DNA of 35,657 nt, from NCBI RefSeq assembly GCF_001039355.2, contig NW_019773555.1, positions 50,309 through 85,965 on the forward strand, given 5' to 3'. A model generated the notes under the pieces. That model was not told where the DNA came from, did not search any database, and saw only the letters and a list, made by a program, of their open reading frames with translations. The translations under genes were made by a program, and so were the position numbers. Of the stretch, positions 11,509 to 21,174 are shown piece after piece. The first letter of the stretch is position 1. Every line of letters starts with the position of its first letter. The DNA comes from Lingula anatina (taxonomy: Eukaryota; Brachiopoda; Lingulata; Lingulida; Lingulidae).

Positions 11509-11698
11509 CTATATGTCTGTACTGCGTAAACAGATAACATCCCCTTCTTTATTTTGCACATTGCACCATTGCAGTGAACTTAACATAGAAAATTATATCC
11601 TGACCTTATTTAAATTAAGGTAATATTGTATTAAGGCTACTGTCGGGGATAGCCAAGAATCCTTGTTTAATGCCTAATTAAAGCTTTGAGTTGCCTAT

Positions 11699-11714
11699 GG
11701 GGGGGAGGGGGGGG
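11699..11714 (+). repeat. G-run, possible G-quadruplex
   Basis: Seven Gs, an A, then eight Gs, enough for four G3 runs on one strand. Simple sequence; no function shown. Confidence 0.5.
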
Positions 11715-12253
11715 TGCTTGCAAAACAGTGTTAACAAAATACCCTTCAAGCTTGAGGGCTACATGTATCTTTTACACATGAATTATGGCGTTACTTTATA
11801 AATAAATAACCTAGACCCTAAAACATTATTTCAAGGTTTCCTGAGCTTTATGATGCACACTAACATGGGTAAAGTCTGGGGATAAGTAAGCCCAGCACCA
11901 GTGCTATATTAAATGGACACATTTGGGATTAAGAAAGCCAAGAAATGCCGTATGGTGCATGTACCTACTGCTGTGTTCTAGTGCTAAAACTTCACAGGCT
12001 TTAAAACTATTATAAAAGTACTTAGTATTAAAAGTAAAAAAAAATATATATTTCAACCAACGTTTTCTTTGTATAAAATGTAAATTTCTTTTAAAACCGT
12101 GATAAGAGCCGTGGACCATAAAAATTGGTGCAGCTATCACAGAACTCCTGTGACTATATTTTATTGCGATTCTGGGGAATCGGCTTCATTCTAATTTCTT
12201 AATTAATGTTTGTGTCTTTTATGTCTTATATTTAATTCACTTTGTTTATAACA

Positions 12254-12400
12254 TCCGCCAAGGAGGTCATGTTTCACCTCTGTTTGTTTGCTTGTTTGTT
12301 TGCTCAGTACCCGCCTAAATCAAAAATAGATTTTTATTAATTTTTCAGGATATGTCGGAACTGTGTTAATTGAAAATAATTAGATTTTGGTGATCATCCA
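12254..12400 (+). repeat. Degenerate interspersed repeat starting CCGCCAAGGAGGT
   Basis: It begins ATCCGCCAAGGAGGTCATG, then a GTTT-rich tract, then ATTTTTCAGGATATGTCGGAA and AGATTTTGGTGATCATCC. The order of these motifs resembles a repeat I recall as common in marine invertebrate genomes. The family name cannot be given from sequence alone. No open frame. Confidence 0.45.
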
Positions 12401-12606
12401 TTAATTAATTAAGTAAGTAAGTAATCAGTGCTTTTATTATTCGTTTTATTTTATTTTCTTATTGCTAACTCTCCGAAAAGTATTGTAGTTAACATAAAGG
12501 GAATCAGGTACACACACCTTTTTAACAAAAGGTTATAAATTAATTACTACCAGTTGAAACCCTCATGAGCAATTTATCCAGGAGAGAAACTTAGCAATTA
12601 AGTGTT

Positions 12607-12645
12607 ATACCCCCGTGGGTTGTACATGTACGGCACCGCGGGTAT
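12607..12645. repeat. Imperfect 39-bp palindrome
   Basis: ATACCCCCG at the left and CGCGGGTAT at the right pair around a perfect GTACATGTAC centre. It is isolated, with no terminator-like T run, so its role is unknown. Confidence 0.6.
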
Positions 12646-13121
12646 GTTTGCAATAAGACACAATTATTTCAGGCAGAGAAGGCCACTAAGTTCTGCGTAG
12701 TTTAGAAACCATGCCCGTCTGTTTTCCTTTTTGCTTTGCTGTGCATCCACCTTTGAGAGCCGTGCCTTTTGGGACCCTTTAATGATCTACTTTCATGAAT
12801 TGTATACATAGTATTTTTGCAGAGGCAGTCTCCTAATTTTCATTTAAATAGCTTAGTAGATAAAAGTGATATAATGATAATAGATATTCTTTACGCTTTT
12901 GAAAATTCCCCCAGGTCCTATTTTCTATGTCGACATATTTTGCAAAGCTACTTTTTCCCCCGATTCGCACCTTTAAAACTATACAACTTCTCATACAAAA
13001 ACGGGCGGATTTAGAGAAATTTACTGGCAGTCTTCCAAATTTTCTTTGTTGATCCATCCTCCACTTTTGACCGTCTTCCGACAGAAAAAAAATAGATGCC
13101 CGTCACAGTAAAAAAATTGAA

Positions 13122-13137
13122 TGTCTTCCGGAAGACA
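13122..13137. promoter_or_regulatory. Perfect 16-bp palindrome with ETS-like cores
   Basis: TGTCTTCCGGAAGACA is fully self-complementary. Its CCGGAAG half matches the ETS-family core. Related GTCTTCC or GGAAGAC motifs occur near 13031, 13071 and 13169. No promoter or gene start is recognisable nearby, so regulatory function is only a suggestion. Confidence 0.35.
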
Positions 13138-14214
13138 CGTCAGTGGTGCATTCAGAAATAATCAGGAAGACATGGCTTCCTAAATGACTGACCGGTTATA
13201 CAGAATTAAGTCATTTAATTAAAAATAAAATGAAACATTGAATTCAAGTGCAGAGATAGATCGAGAAATGTTGAGTGAATATGAGAATATTGCTTTTTAG
13301 GAAATTTCATTTTGGTTGGAGGATCCCGTAAAGAGTACATTTAATTTAAATGACAATGTCGAGCATCAAGTCCTTTGAATGACCATTTTGCGTCATGTTC
13401 ATGATAATTTGTTAAATTAATAATCATAAAATATATTTCGATAAATAATGAGAATAATACCAGGAGCAATAAATAAATAAATGAAAAAATAAATAAGTAA
13501 ATAATGTCACCCACCTTTTTCAACAAGCGTCAACAGTTTACATCTCAAATTTACGTTCTTTTCTGAGCGCAAGCTTCTGCAGCTAAGCAGGCACAGCGTG
13601 AGTTACTCTAGCTCTTAGATACCTGTAGCAATACCTGAGGTAAACATCTCATGTTTTCTTCCGGGTTGAAAAAGAAAATGGGACCGTCGCCAAACCCAAG
13701 GACATGGAAATGCCTATAGTCACCTTTGCGACAAATACCTGCATAATTAAGCTAAAGTGGATTGACAGAATGAGACCAATCGACTAAACACACTCCATGG
13801 ATGACATACTAATGGTGGCGTTATTTATCTCACGACATCTAGCGCGACAAAAATAGATTCTGTGGTGATGTACATGTAACTTACTAAAAATACCCCAACT
13901 AAAAATAATGAAAACAACCCACCAAACGGGGAGGAGACAAATCAAATATTCGTGTTGCACATAATAATCATTAAATTAATAATAATATCAAGAGGCGGGT
14001 ACGAGAGTGCCGATGCTTTTCTTTTTTCACGTGTACCCATAAAACAATTTGTGGTTGATTAAAAGCATAGGTTATTCCGCTTTGGATGAATTTCGAAAGA
14101 CAAAAGAAAAAAAAACATTGTTTTAGATGTACGTTTTTAAACAGACTTAATGCCTATTTATACTACCGGTAGGTCACGTTGCAGTTACACGTGTGCTTTT
14201 ATATGTCATACGCA

Positions 14215-14316
14215 TAAGATGTTTGTTTAAGACCCAGGTGAATGTTATTTAGCAAGAAAGCCCTCGGAGATGGGTCGCTCCAGCTAAATTGAACGGGTTC
14301 TTAAACAAACATCTTA
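14215..14316. repeat. 102-bp inverted repeat
   Basis: TAAGATGTTTGTTTAAG at 14215 is repeated in reverse complement at the right end (CTTAAACAAACATCTTA, to 14316). It is immediately followed by a MITE-family remnant (14330-14460), so it may be part of one rearranged foldback element. Confidence 0.7.
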
Positions 14317-14329
14317 ATAACCCCCTTAC

Positions 14330-14460
14330 AGTTTGAGATGTCTGTCACGCCCAGTGAAGCTGTAATAGGGTTATTAACTATCGCTTAACCTGAATGCAGT
14401 TTAGTGGGATCCCCTTTGGAGATGGTTCGATCCTTCTAGATTGATTTAGGTATGGGAATG
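14330..14460. mobile_element. Remnant of the MITE family found in LINE copy B
   Basis: It contains TGTCTGTCACGCCCAG, AGGGTTATTAACTATCG and ATCCTTCTAGATTGATTTAG in the same order as TGTCCGTCCCGCC, AGGGTAATTAACTTTCG and the AGATTGATCTA-type end of the element at 31230-31445. It ends in TATGGGAATG, the reverse complement of that element's TATTCCCATA terminus. The left half does not align. Confidence 0.6.
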
Positions 14461-15886
14461 AGGCCTTATATTTTGTCTCTAGAGGTAAAAGCTATATTCA
14501 ACCGTTCTGGCGGCCCAATAAGTATGCACATTGTTGTCCTCGCACAAAGGGCAACTGGTTTAACCTTCCTTGTTCACAAATGGAAACAGCTCTATTCAGG
14601 TAATGTGGTATACTCGTTCAGAAATGAAATGTATTATGTTCAATAATACTGCAATACCACACTCATCCTATCTAAACACAAGATTTCTATGGCTTTTTAT
14701 TTTATTGCTGTGTTTAGTTTTTTCTCGGGCTGAGGCAAGTTATCTTAACAGCCTGATATAACTGGCCATGATAACATGGGATTAATCTACCAGTATTCGA
14801 GGTCCTCTTTTTTCAACGTTAAACTGTTTCATATGTTAATGCCTTTATTTAAGGTTTTGGAGTCACGGCAAGGTGTTTACTTATTTTTCAAACCTAACTA
14901 ACCTAGCTAACCCAGTCACCTGACACCCTACAAATAGCAACAAATGAAGCAGTCAAATGGTCAATCAACAACAAAAGGACATTTACATTCTAAGAAAACC
15001 AAGGAAATTGCATTTGACTTCTCAAAGTCAGAGCATCAGCTTTCTCCAATATACATGTGTATGACGAAAAAAAATGCTTCAAAAATGTACATTAGTAAAC
15101 ACAAAATTCACCACCTTTTACCAACACGAAGTGAACAGTTTTATAGGCTATACGAAGTTCCCAGCTATTTAAAGTGTCAAAGATAAGAACAGTGAGAGCC
15201 TCAAGGACCTTTATCCTCTGGGCCTTGTCAACTTTTCAGTAATTTTATGATTTAACTAAGTACATCCAAAGATTGGGATTCATAATTCGAGGTTAAAGTC
15301 GTCAATTTCTGCATTTGCACTTACAAATCTTAGGTTCAACTTCACAAACGCCTTACCCGTCTATAAGTTGAAAATCCAAGACAGCAAAACAGGCGTGAGA
15401 TTACGGCCGCAGGTGACACGTTTTTAAATATTTTATCAGTGTAGAAAGACTACACAACCGGCCTATGTTTAGGGTCGATTGCGTTCAGTTATTAAATGGG
15501 TTTATTTTATATGATATCACGTATAGGAGATACAGGAGATAATAATTGGCATCCATTTTGAATGATTAGTTTGAATAAAAAGTTCAGTGGTGTCTATGAA
15601 TACCCCCCCCCCCCCGTATTATTCTCTGATACTCCCTGTAGCTGCGAGTATTATAAAAGCTACTGGCACCTACCCCAAAATCGGAGCTGCATGTATTATA
15701 AGAGGTTTAAAAAACCCGCTGATTTACGCAACAGAGGTTTGACCCAAATTACTTCTTAGTGTCAACAAATTCCCTATTTATTTGAGATATCTGTTTTGTC
15801 AACATTAACGACATGCACATTCTTACGGCAAATTGAAAGTGCAAAGTCTATCTGCCCAAAAAAGGAATACATGCAATATATCTGCC

Positions 15887-16588
15887 ATGTATTTTACAGA
15901 TTCAGGCAAGAGCATTAGTGTAGAAGAGTTTAGGGAAATTGTACAACAAGAACAAAAAATTAGAGAAAAGAGCATATTAGAGAAATACGTGGAGTCGGGA
16001 TGGCAAGTGTACTGCGCTGATCTACGGGTTAGTGACGAGGAAAAAAGGGACTACTATCGCCAATTCCTCCTCGGTCGTGGGGAACTGTGCACTAACGTAT
16101 TGCCATCTCAAGAATCACCTTCTGAAGAAGCCAGACAGGCGTGCAGTGCAGATATTGAAGAAGCTAAACAGGTGGCATTTCTTTTCCTGGCAGCACCACT
16201 CGACGGACATGACAGGGAGAGAAGGCAGTGCGAAATCGGAAATTTTCGCGAGTTATACCCCGGGGCTTCCCAGTGCGGCGGAAACGTAGGCTATGAAGTA
16301 ATGGTGTACAATAAATACGAGCTTCTTCATCAAGTCACCACATTCATTGGAGTACACAGTAAAAAGGGACGTATTGTTATCGTGTTTGTAGGTCATGGGG
16401 GACCAGACGGGCAGATCACTCTGGCTGGAGAAAACTGTCCCGTGCAGGAGTACATTGACTGCGTTGACGAAGTGGCCAAGAACCTTCATCCGACCGTCCC
16501 TATCGATCTGATCAACGCCCAATGTTACGCCCATTTGGTGCCCACAGCAGAACATCCATCTGTTAACATAATACATCTAGGAAGACAA
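15887..16588 (+). CDS. Clan-CD (caspase/legumain-like) cysteine-peptidase-like protein, partial
   Basis: The first in-frame ATG is at 15887. Alternatively the exon starts after an acceptor-like TTTTACAG at 15892-15899. The frame is open to the N at 16589 (234 residues) and markedly richer in GC than its surroundings. Residues 1-75 are charged and helical (SVEEFREIVQQEQKIREKS). A hydrophobic strand with VAFLFLAAPLDG follows. Near the C-terminus IVIVFVGHGGPDG (His170, Gly171) precedes PIDLINAQCYAH (Cys213). A strand ending in His-Gly, then a second strand ending in Ala-x-Cys, is the catalytic layout of clan CD peptidases (caspases, legumain, CHAT). I cannot place it in a named family, and activity is not shown. 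The 3' end is lost at the gap. The codons for the last 73 residues lie in the 218-bp block repeated at 19961-20178. Confidence 0.65.
16371..16588 (+). repeat. 218-bp exact duplicate, first copy (ends at N)
   Basis: From GTATTGTTATCGTG to GGAAGACAA this block is identical to 19961-20178. The first copy ends against the N at 16589 and the second begins against the N at 19960, the geometry of two overlapping contig ends that were not merged. Confidence 0.95.
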
Positions 16589-16925
16589 NACGTATATGCA
16601 TAAGGGCATAGTGTTTTTCACCCTGTCTCTTAGTAGTTTATCCCACCTCACTCAAACTTTGCTACATTTTCTAGAAATTCTTAAATTATACGGTGGCTGG
16701 GATGTGCTGTATTTTAAAATTTTTAAAATGTTAATTTGCCAAAAAAAAAAAAAAAAAAAAAAGAATTAGTGCCCAGTCTCACACTAACCGAATTTTTCTG
16801 GTAATGAAGAAAAAATTGTAAATCTAATTCTGCAAATAACATATTGCATTAATGGATGTCAATTCTGCAAGTAGGTAAATCTTGCAGTATTTGAATTTTT
16901 TATTCAGAGTGCTTTTATTTTTCAG

Positions 16926-17004
16926 GCTGAGGGGAACAGAGGTCAAGGACTTTGGAAGCTCAAGGTCATCCTGTCATCGGTCACTCTCACTAGATGATTG
17001 CTAG
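16926..17004 (+). CDS. Candidate terminal coding exon
   Basis: A pyrimidine-rich TTTTATTTTTCAG acceptor ends at 16925. In phase 2 the exon then reads LRGTEVKDFGSSRSSCHRSL followed by SLDDC and a TAG stop. An AATAAA occurs at 17177. The Ser/Arg-rich tail looks protein-like but is short. It might be the 3' end of the clan-CD-like gene if the contig order is right; it could also be a chance open frame. Confidence 0.35.
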
Positions 17005-17380
17005 TATCAGTCTTCTGGAGGGAGGATGACCATCTGATAAAACAGAGATTTGTGGTTATTTATTTAGTTAAGCTGTTGTCCCACAGTTCACAGTGCAGCT
17101 GTTTTTCGGCAGTTTTAGATGCAGCTGTTGTCCAAGTGATGCTCTTGGGGCGCAGTTCACAGGGCAATTGTTCAACAATAAAAAAATTGCCCTTTTTTTT
17201 TTTGGCATGATAAAGATTGCAATTCTCAACAGACCTTAGTGCAATTTGAACTGTTATAAAACACATCTGAAATGATGTAAAATTGCCAGGCAGTTGAGGT
17301 TTGCATGGTCCTGGAATGCAGTCCCTTTCATACAGTATGTTGGGGAAAAATGGTTGACCTTTGTATTATATTTTAGGGTG

Positions 17381-17623
17381 CATTCCCATTAACACCAATG
17401 CTCTACATAGGTCAACCCGCCTTTGCATGGAGTCTCACTGAGTGCAATCAACTTAACAGATTTCCACTTCGCCTTCTGGCTTCAGTAAAACACAGAAGCT
17501 GGTGATTGTACAAGTACGTTGGAAACAAAAAGAGGTGTGTCATTCAATTAAGCTGATTGCACTCAGTGAGAGTCCCTGCAGATTTAGTTCAATCCATGTA
17601 GACCGTTGGTGTCTATTGGAATG
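17381..17623. mobile_element. 243-bp foldback MITE
   Basis: Inverted arms of 76 bp each lie at 17381-17456 and 17548-17623. The inner 25 bases (around CTCACTGAGTGCAATCA) are almost identical and the outer parts diverge. The ends read CATTCCCATTAACACCAA and CATTCCAATAGACACCAA. There is no coding potential and no clear target duplication. Confidence 0.8.
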
Positions 17624-18799
17624 GGGTCTAAGACTTTCATGTATGACGAATCTGTCTTGGAAGTATGCTTATGTCTGTGAGACGTTTTGCAATTAAGGTT
17701 TTGAAAATTATCTGTGTTATAGTGGATTATGTGTAGAAGTATTTTAATACTTATATTTAATACTAATATTTAAAAATGTGTACAAACAAGGAAGATGCAA
17801 CTTCAGTTCTAAGAGACAGGTAGCAGAGTTACAAAAAAAAATATTTTTTATTTCACAACTCAATTCATTTTGGGATTTATGTAAGTTTAATGTTCTTATC
17901 TGTAATGAATTCATATAAGCTGTCGACAGAGCTTGAATTTATTGATTTAACGCAATGTGCATCAAAGAATTGCATTTATTTAATCATTAATGGTGAGTCA
18001 GAGTATTCTTTTTAAAAGTACCTGCTTTTTCTGTGATCAGTGCATTTTTTCAACTGCATGACCATTGTTAAGATTCTGAAGTATTCCACACCAAGGTCAG
18101 CTGTATATAATGAAGATTCATCTTTGCCTGTGTGCTATCAAGCTTTTTTTTTTCTTCAACTGGTGATATATATTGAAAATGCAAAATGTGGTTGCCCTTT
18201 TCTTTTCATATTGGACTAAGCTATATAAAGTGCACTCCATGAGATTAACCTGCCAAAATGGATTTTTTGCAGTAGTTTTTGTCAGCCTTTTTTCTTCAAT
18301 GGTTGTAAATGTTGAAACTACAAAGTATGGTTGTGGATTCAATGTTACAATGAGATACATGAAGGCTGTACTGAATCTTATGCCCTTTTTTCTTGGGGGG
18401 TGGGGGTGGGGGAGGTTTGTAGAAAACCTAATGAAAGTTTATAAAATGTTACATGCACTTAAGTTTTGATTAAATTAAAGAAACTATCCTTTGGACAAAA
18501 TGATGTCTCTGAAATAAACTTCTCAAGTTTGAATAATTCAGTGAGTTGCAGTGTATCATATCTTCCATTGTGTAGTGTTCAGATAAGTGTAATTTGACCT
18601 TCATCTGTTTATGTTGTTTCTTTAGCTGTATTTGAAGTGTGCAGCATAACCGTTGCATACAAAGAAATACATAGTTTAGAGTGAGGAAGACTGAGGGAGA
18701 GAATCCATGTTGCTCATTTTGAAAAGTGATAATGGGGGAAAGGGGGGGGGGTGCAGGCCACTCATCCATTCTTAGATCTGTCCATTCTTACACAGCTAC

Positions 18800-19139
18800 C
18801 ACTAGTGGGCTAGATTTGGTCTTAAAGTGCAATTTAAGTTCACAAATGATCTTACACCATTTTAAACATTACAGCAGTAGTCTTAAAATGAACTGAATCT
18901 GCTCTTAAGATAAAAAATGATCTAACATCTACTTAAGTGGTTAAGCAGTTTTCTCCCGTCACAATGGGGGATACCTTCCCTCACAATGGAGGACATCTTT
19001 GCTCACAAAAGGAGAATGTGTAAAGGAAGACGACTTAATTGGCTGTTAGTCCAAAAATGGCCTTACTCATGGTTTAAGATCATGTAAGACTATTTGAGAT
19101 CTTAAATTGCACTTTAAGACCAAATCAAGCCTACTAGTG
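18800..19139. mobile_element. 340-bp foldback MITE
   Basis: Termini of 39 bp (18800-18838 and 19101-19139) differ at two positions and share GATTTGGTCTTAAAGTGCAA. Weaker pairing continues inward to about 75 bp. ACTAGTG occurs at both outer edges. Because that motif is nearly self-complementary, it could be a 7-bp target duplication or simply part of the termini. Tandem TCACAATGGRGGA-type units occupy the centre (about 18955-19010). Confidence 0.82.
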
Positions 19140-19960
19140 TTCTCACTTAAACTTGCAGATGCTTTTAGCAAGCTTTGTTTTAAGTGGTCCTTAACATTAT
19201 TCTCCACATTCTGCCTTAAGGTAAAAGAGTAGGCGTTTCTTTTCCTTGGTCTCTGATGGAAATTCATCTGTGAAGTCGTAGAATATGATTAAGGTATAGC
19301 TCTATTTTTAGTGTAGAAATTGAAAAGTTTAATACTTGAGTCATGGTCTCTTTATGTTTTAACATTATTATATGTTATAAGTCTTATTATAATGTGGTCA
19401 GCTTATAATGGTTAGGCGAGAATGGAAACACAGGTGCATGCAGTAATTATAGGATGAATTATACACCAGTAATGTGATATTTTTTGTCAGCCTTTTAAAG
19501 GCCGTGTGTGCGATTTTAAGTTTTGATTTTTAAAGCTCTGTAAACAGGCTGATAAAATGTTTTATGTATGTCAGTTGCAGAAGGATTCATTATAAGGACT
19601 CATACACCTACTTTGGGCCATTAGCTGTGGTCTGGAAGGTGATACATATATCAGAGGTTTTCCAAGTTAGAGATATTATTAAGGAATTGGTTGTATCCTG
19701 ATTCTTTGGTTCTATTTTTTAATAGAATGTCCAAAAACATCAAAGAATAAAGGACATCATCAGGATGTCAAGTGAAGAAAGATGGATATTATTATGTTTT
19801 TCAACCAAGTTATTAAATACACCGTTTTTGTCACAGGGGCTTTTAATTCTTTATCCCTACATTGTTGCAAACAAGTCGTGTTAGAAAACTGAATATCTGT
19901 GACCACAAAATCAATGGCCTTTTACCGAAATTGTTAACTATTTCACAGGAAAGCTGACAN

Positions 19961-20205
19961 GTATTGTTATCGTGTTTGTAGGTCATGGGGGACCAGACGG
20001 GCAGATCACTCTGGCTGGAGAAAACTGTCCCGTGCAGGAGTACATTGACTGCGTTGACGAAGTGGCCAAGAACCTTCATCCGACCGTCCCTATCGATCTG
20101 ATCAACGCCCAATGTTACGCCCATTTGGTGCCCACAGCAGAACATCCATCTGTTAACATAATACATCTAGGAAGACAAGACAAGATGGCGGCACAGCGTG
20201 AGTGA
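19961..20205 (+). pseudogene. Second copy of the clan-CD-like 3' segment, running into a LINE
   Basis: Bases 19961-20178 duplicate 16371-16588 exactly, including the His-Gly and Ala-Gln-Cys motifs. The frame then crosses into the LINE 5' end (ACAAGATGGCGGCACAGCG) and stops at 20203-20205 after about eight LINE-derived residues. If contig 1 and this contig overlap as the identity implies, the gene in this haplotype is cut by the LINE insertion. Confidence 0.8.
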
Positions 20206-20265
20206 CCTGCTCGTAGCTCCTTGCTAATGTCAGTTTTGTGTCTGTCTGTGTAGACTTTAATTAAA

Positions 20266-21174
20266 ATGCCAGGTGACAGGAAAAAATCAACTCAGTCAAC
20301 AATCGACCAATACAAGAATCAGAAAAAAGAGGCTGCTGAAAAGCCATCAAAAAAGGAAAAACGGAGTCACTCCGACGTGGCAGAAGAGAGCATGGAGGGG
20401 GCGGACCTTGACTCTCAACTAGCCAGCATCCACGGTGACCTGTCCGGCATAAAAGAGGTATTGAGTACTCTAGTAACTAAAGATGAAATAACTGACATTG
20501 TAGCAACAATAACAGATCAAATGCTAGAAAAACAATATGAACTCATACAAAGTGAGATGAAATTAAGAATTGCCGAGGCCACGGGTAAAATGCAAGACAA
20601 AATAGACTCACTATTGCTGGAAAATGAAAACCTCAAAGAGAAACTGAATGATAAAGAAAAGAAATTAAAAGATCTAGAGGAAAGGGTCGTTCAAAATCAT
20701 ACTAGATCAACTGAAGCAATTAAACAAAGTAACCACAACGAGCAATACTCCAGAAAATTAAATGTAAGAGTTCTACACTTCCCCCCTCGCAACAAAGAAA
20801 ATTTAAGACGTGACTTCCCTGAATTTCTCAAGAAAGAAATCAACATTGAACTGGACCCCCATGATATAACTGCTATTCATAGAATCCCAGGCAGAGAGGG
20901 ACAACATCCACCAGTCATTGTAAAATTGAGAAATAATGACATAAAAAGATCAATTATGACCAAGAAAAAGGAAATACAATCAAGTGTGAGGCTCTACGAT
21001 GATATTACCCAAAGAAACCTGGCCCTTATGTCCAAAATAAGGCAGACTGGATTAGTGGACTATGTCTGGTTCTACAATGGAGGAGTTTATGCTCAAAAGT
21101 CCACTGGGAAAAGAATAAAATTTGACCTTTTTGACAATATAGAAGAAAAAATAAAGAAGTATCGTGGCTCATAA
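20266..21174 (+). CDS. LINE ORF1 protein (L1 ORF1p-like RNA chaperone)
   Basis: 302 residues from ATG at 20266, a typical L1/Tx1 ORF1 length. Residues 1-45 are basic and disordered (MPGDRKKSTQSTIDQYKNQK). Residues about 50-160 form a predicted coiled coil rich in Glu, Lys and Leu (KEKLNDKEKKLKDLEERV). An RRM-like core follows (LNVRVLHFPPR to VIVKLRNNDIKRSIM), then a C-terminal domain (RLYDDITQRNLALMSKIR, GGVYAQKSTGKRIKF). No CCHC knuckle is present. In L1 this protein trimerises and binds element RNA; that role here is by homology. Confidence 0.9.
   Translation: MPGDRKKSTQSTIDQYKNQKKEAAEKPSKKEKRSHSDVAEESMEGADLDSQLASIHGDLSGIKEVLSTLVTKDEITDIVATITDQMLEKQYELIQSEMKLRIAEATGKMQDKIDSLLLENENLKEKLNDKEKKLKDLEERVVQNHTRSTEAIKQSNHNEQYSRKLNVRVLHFPPRNKENLRRDFPEFLKKEINIELDPHDITAIHRIPGREGQHPPVIVKLRNNDIKRSIMTKKKEIQSSVRLYDDITQRNLALMSKIRQTGLVDYVWFYNGGVYAQKSTGKRIKFDLFDNIEEKIKKYRGS

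Larger units (their letters stand above)
10103..15886. other. AT-rich intergenic stretch, no supported gene
   Basis: The stretch starts after the N at 10102. I see only short open frames with neither protein-like composition nor splice partners. It contains the simple repeats, palindromes and foldback remnants listed separately. No ZZEF1 upstream exon was recognised here, so the piece may not belong directly next to 10101. A donor-like CAGC|GTGAGT occurs near 13600 but no exon can be defined with it. Confidence 0.6.
16590..19959. other. Separate contig, mostly non-coding, between two Ns
   Basis: It is bounded by Ns on both sides and inserted between the two copies of the 218-bp block. It holds a 23-base A run (16741-16763), a candidate terminal exon (16926-17004), two MITEs and G-rich tracts near 18395 and 18735. 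The rest is AT-rich with no supported gene. Confidence 0.6.

Noticed and set aside
13588-13603. GGCACAGCGTGAGT shared with the LINE 5' end at 20190
   Set aside because: Only 14 bases match and the flanks diverge, so it is not evidence for a LINE fragment.
14421-14436. GGTTCGATCC resembling a tRNA B box
   Set aside because: The related copies at 14274 and 31401 do not keep the motif, there is no A box at the right distance and no cloverleaf.
14944-15186. 80-codon open frame
   Set aside because: AT-rich, Lys/Ser/His-biased chance composition with no recognisable domain or splice partner.
18395-18415. G-rich tract as a stable G-quadruplex
   Set aside because: Only three runs of five or more Gs plus a GG; ambiguous, and purine-rich simple sequence is common here.
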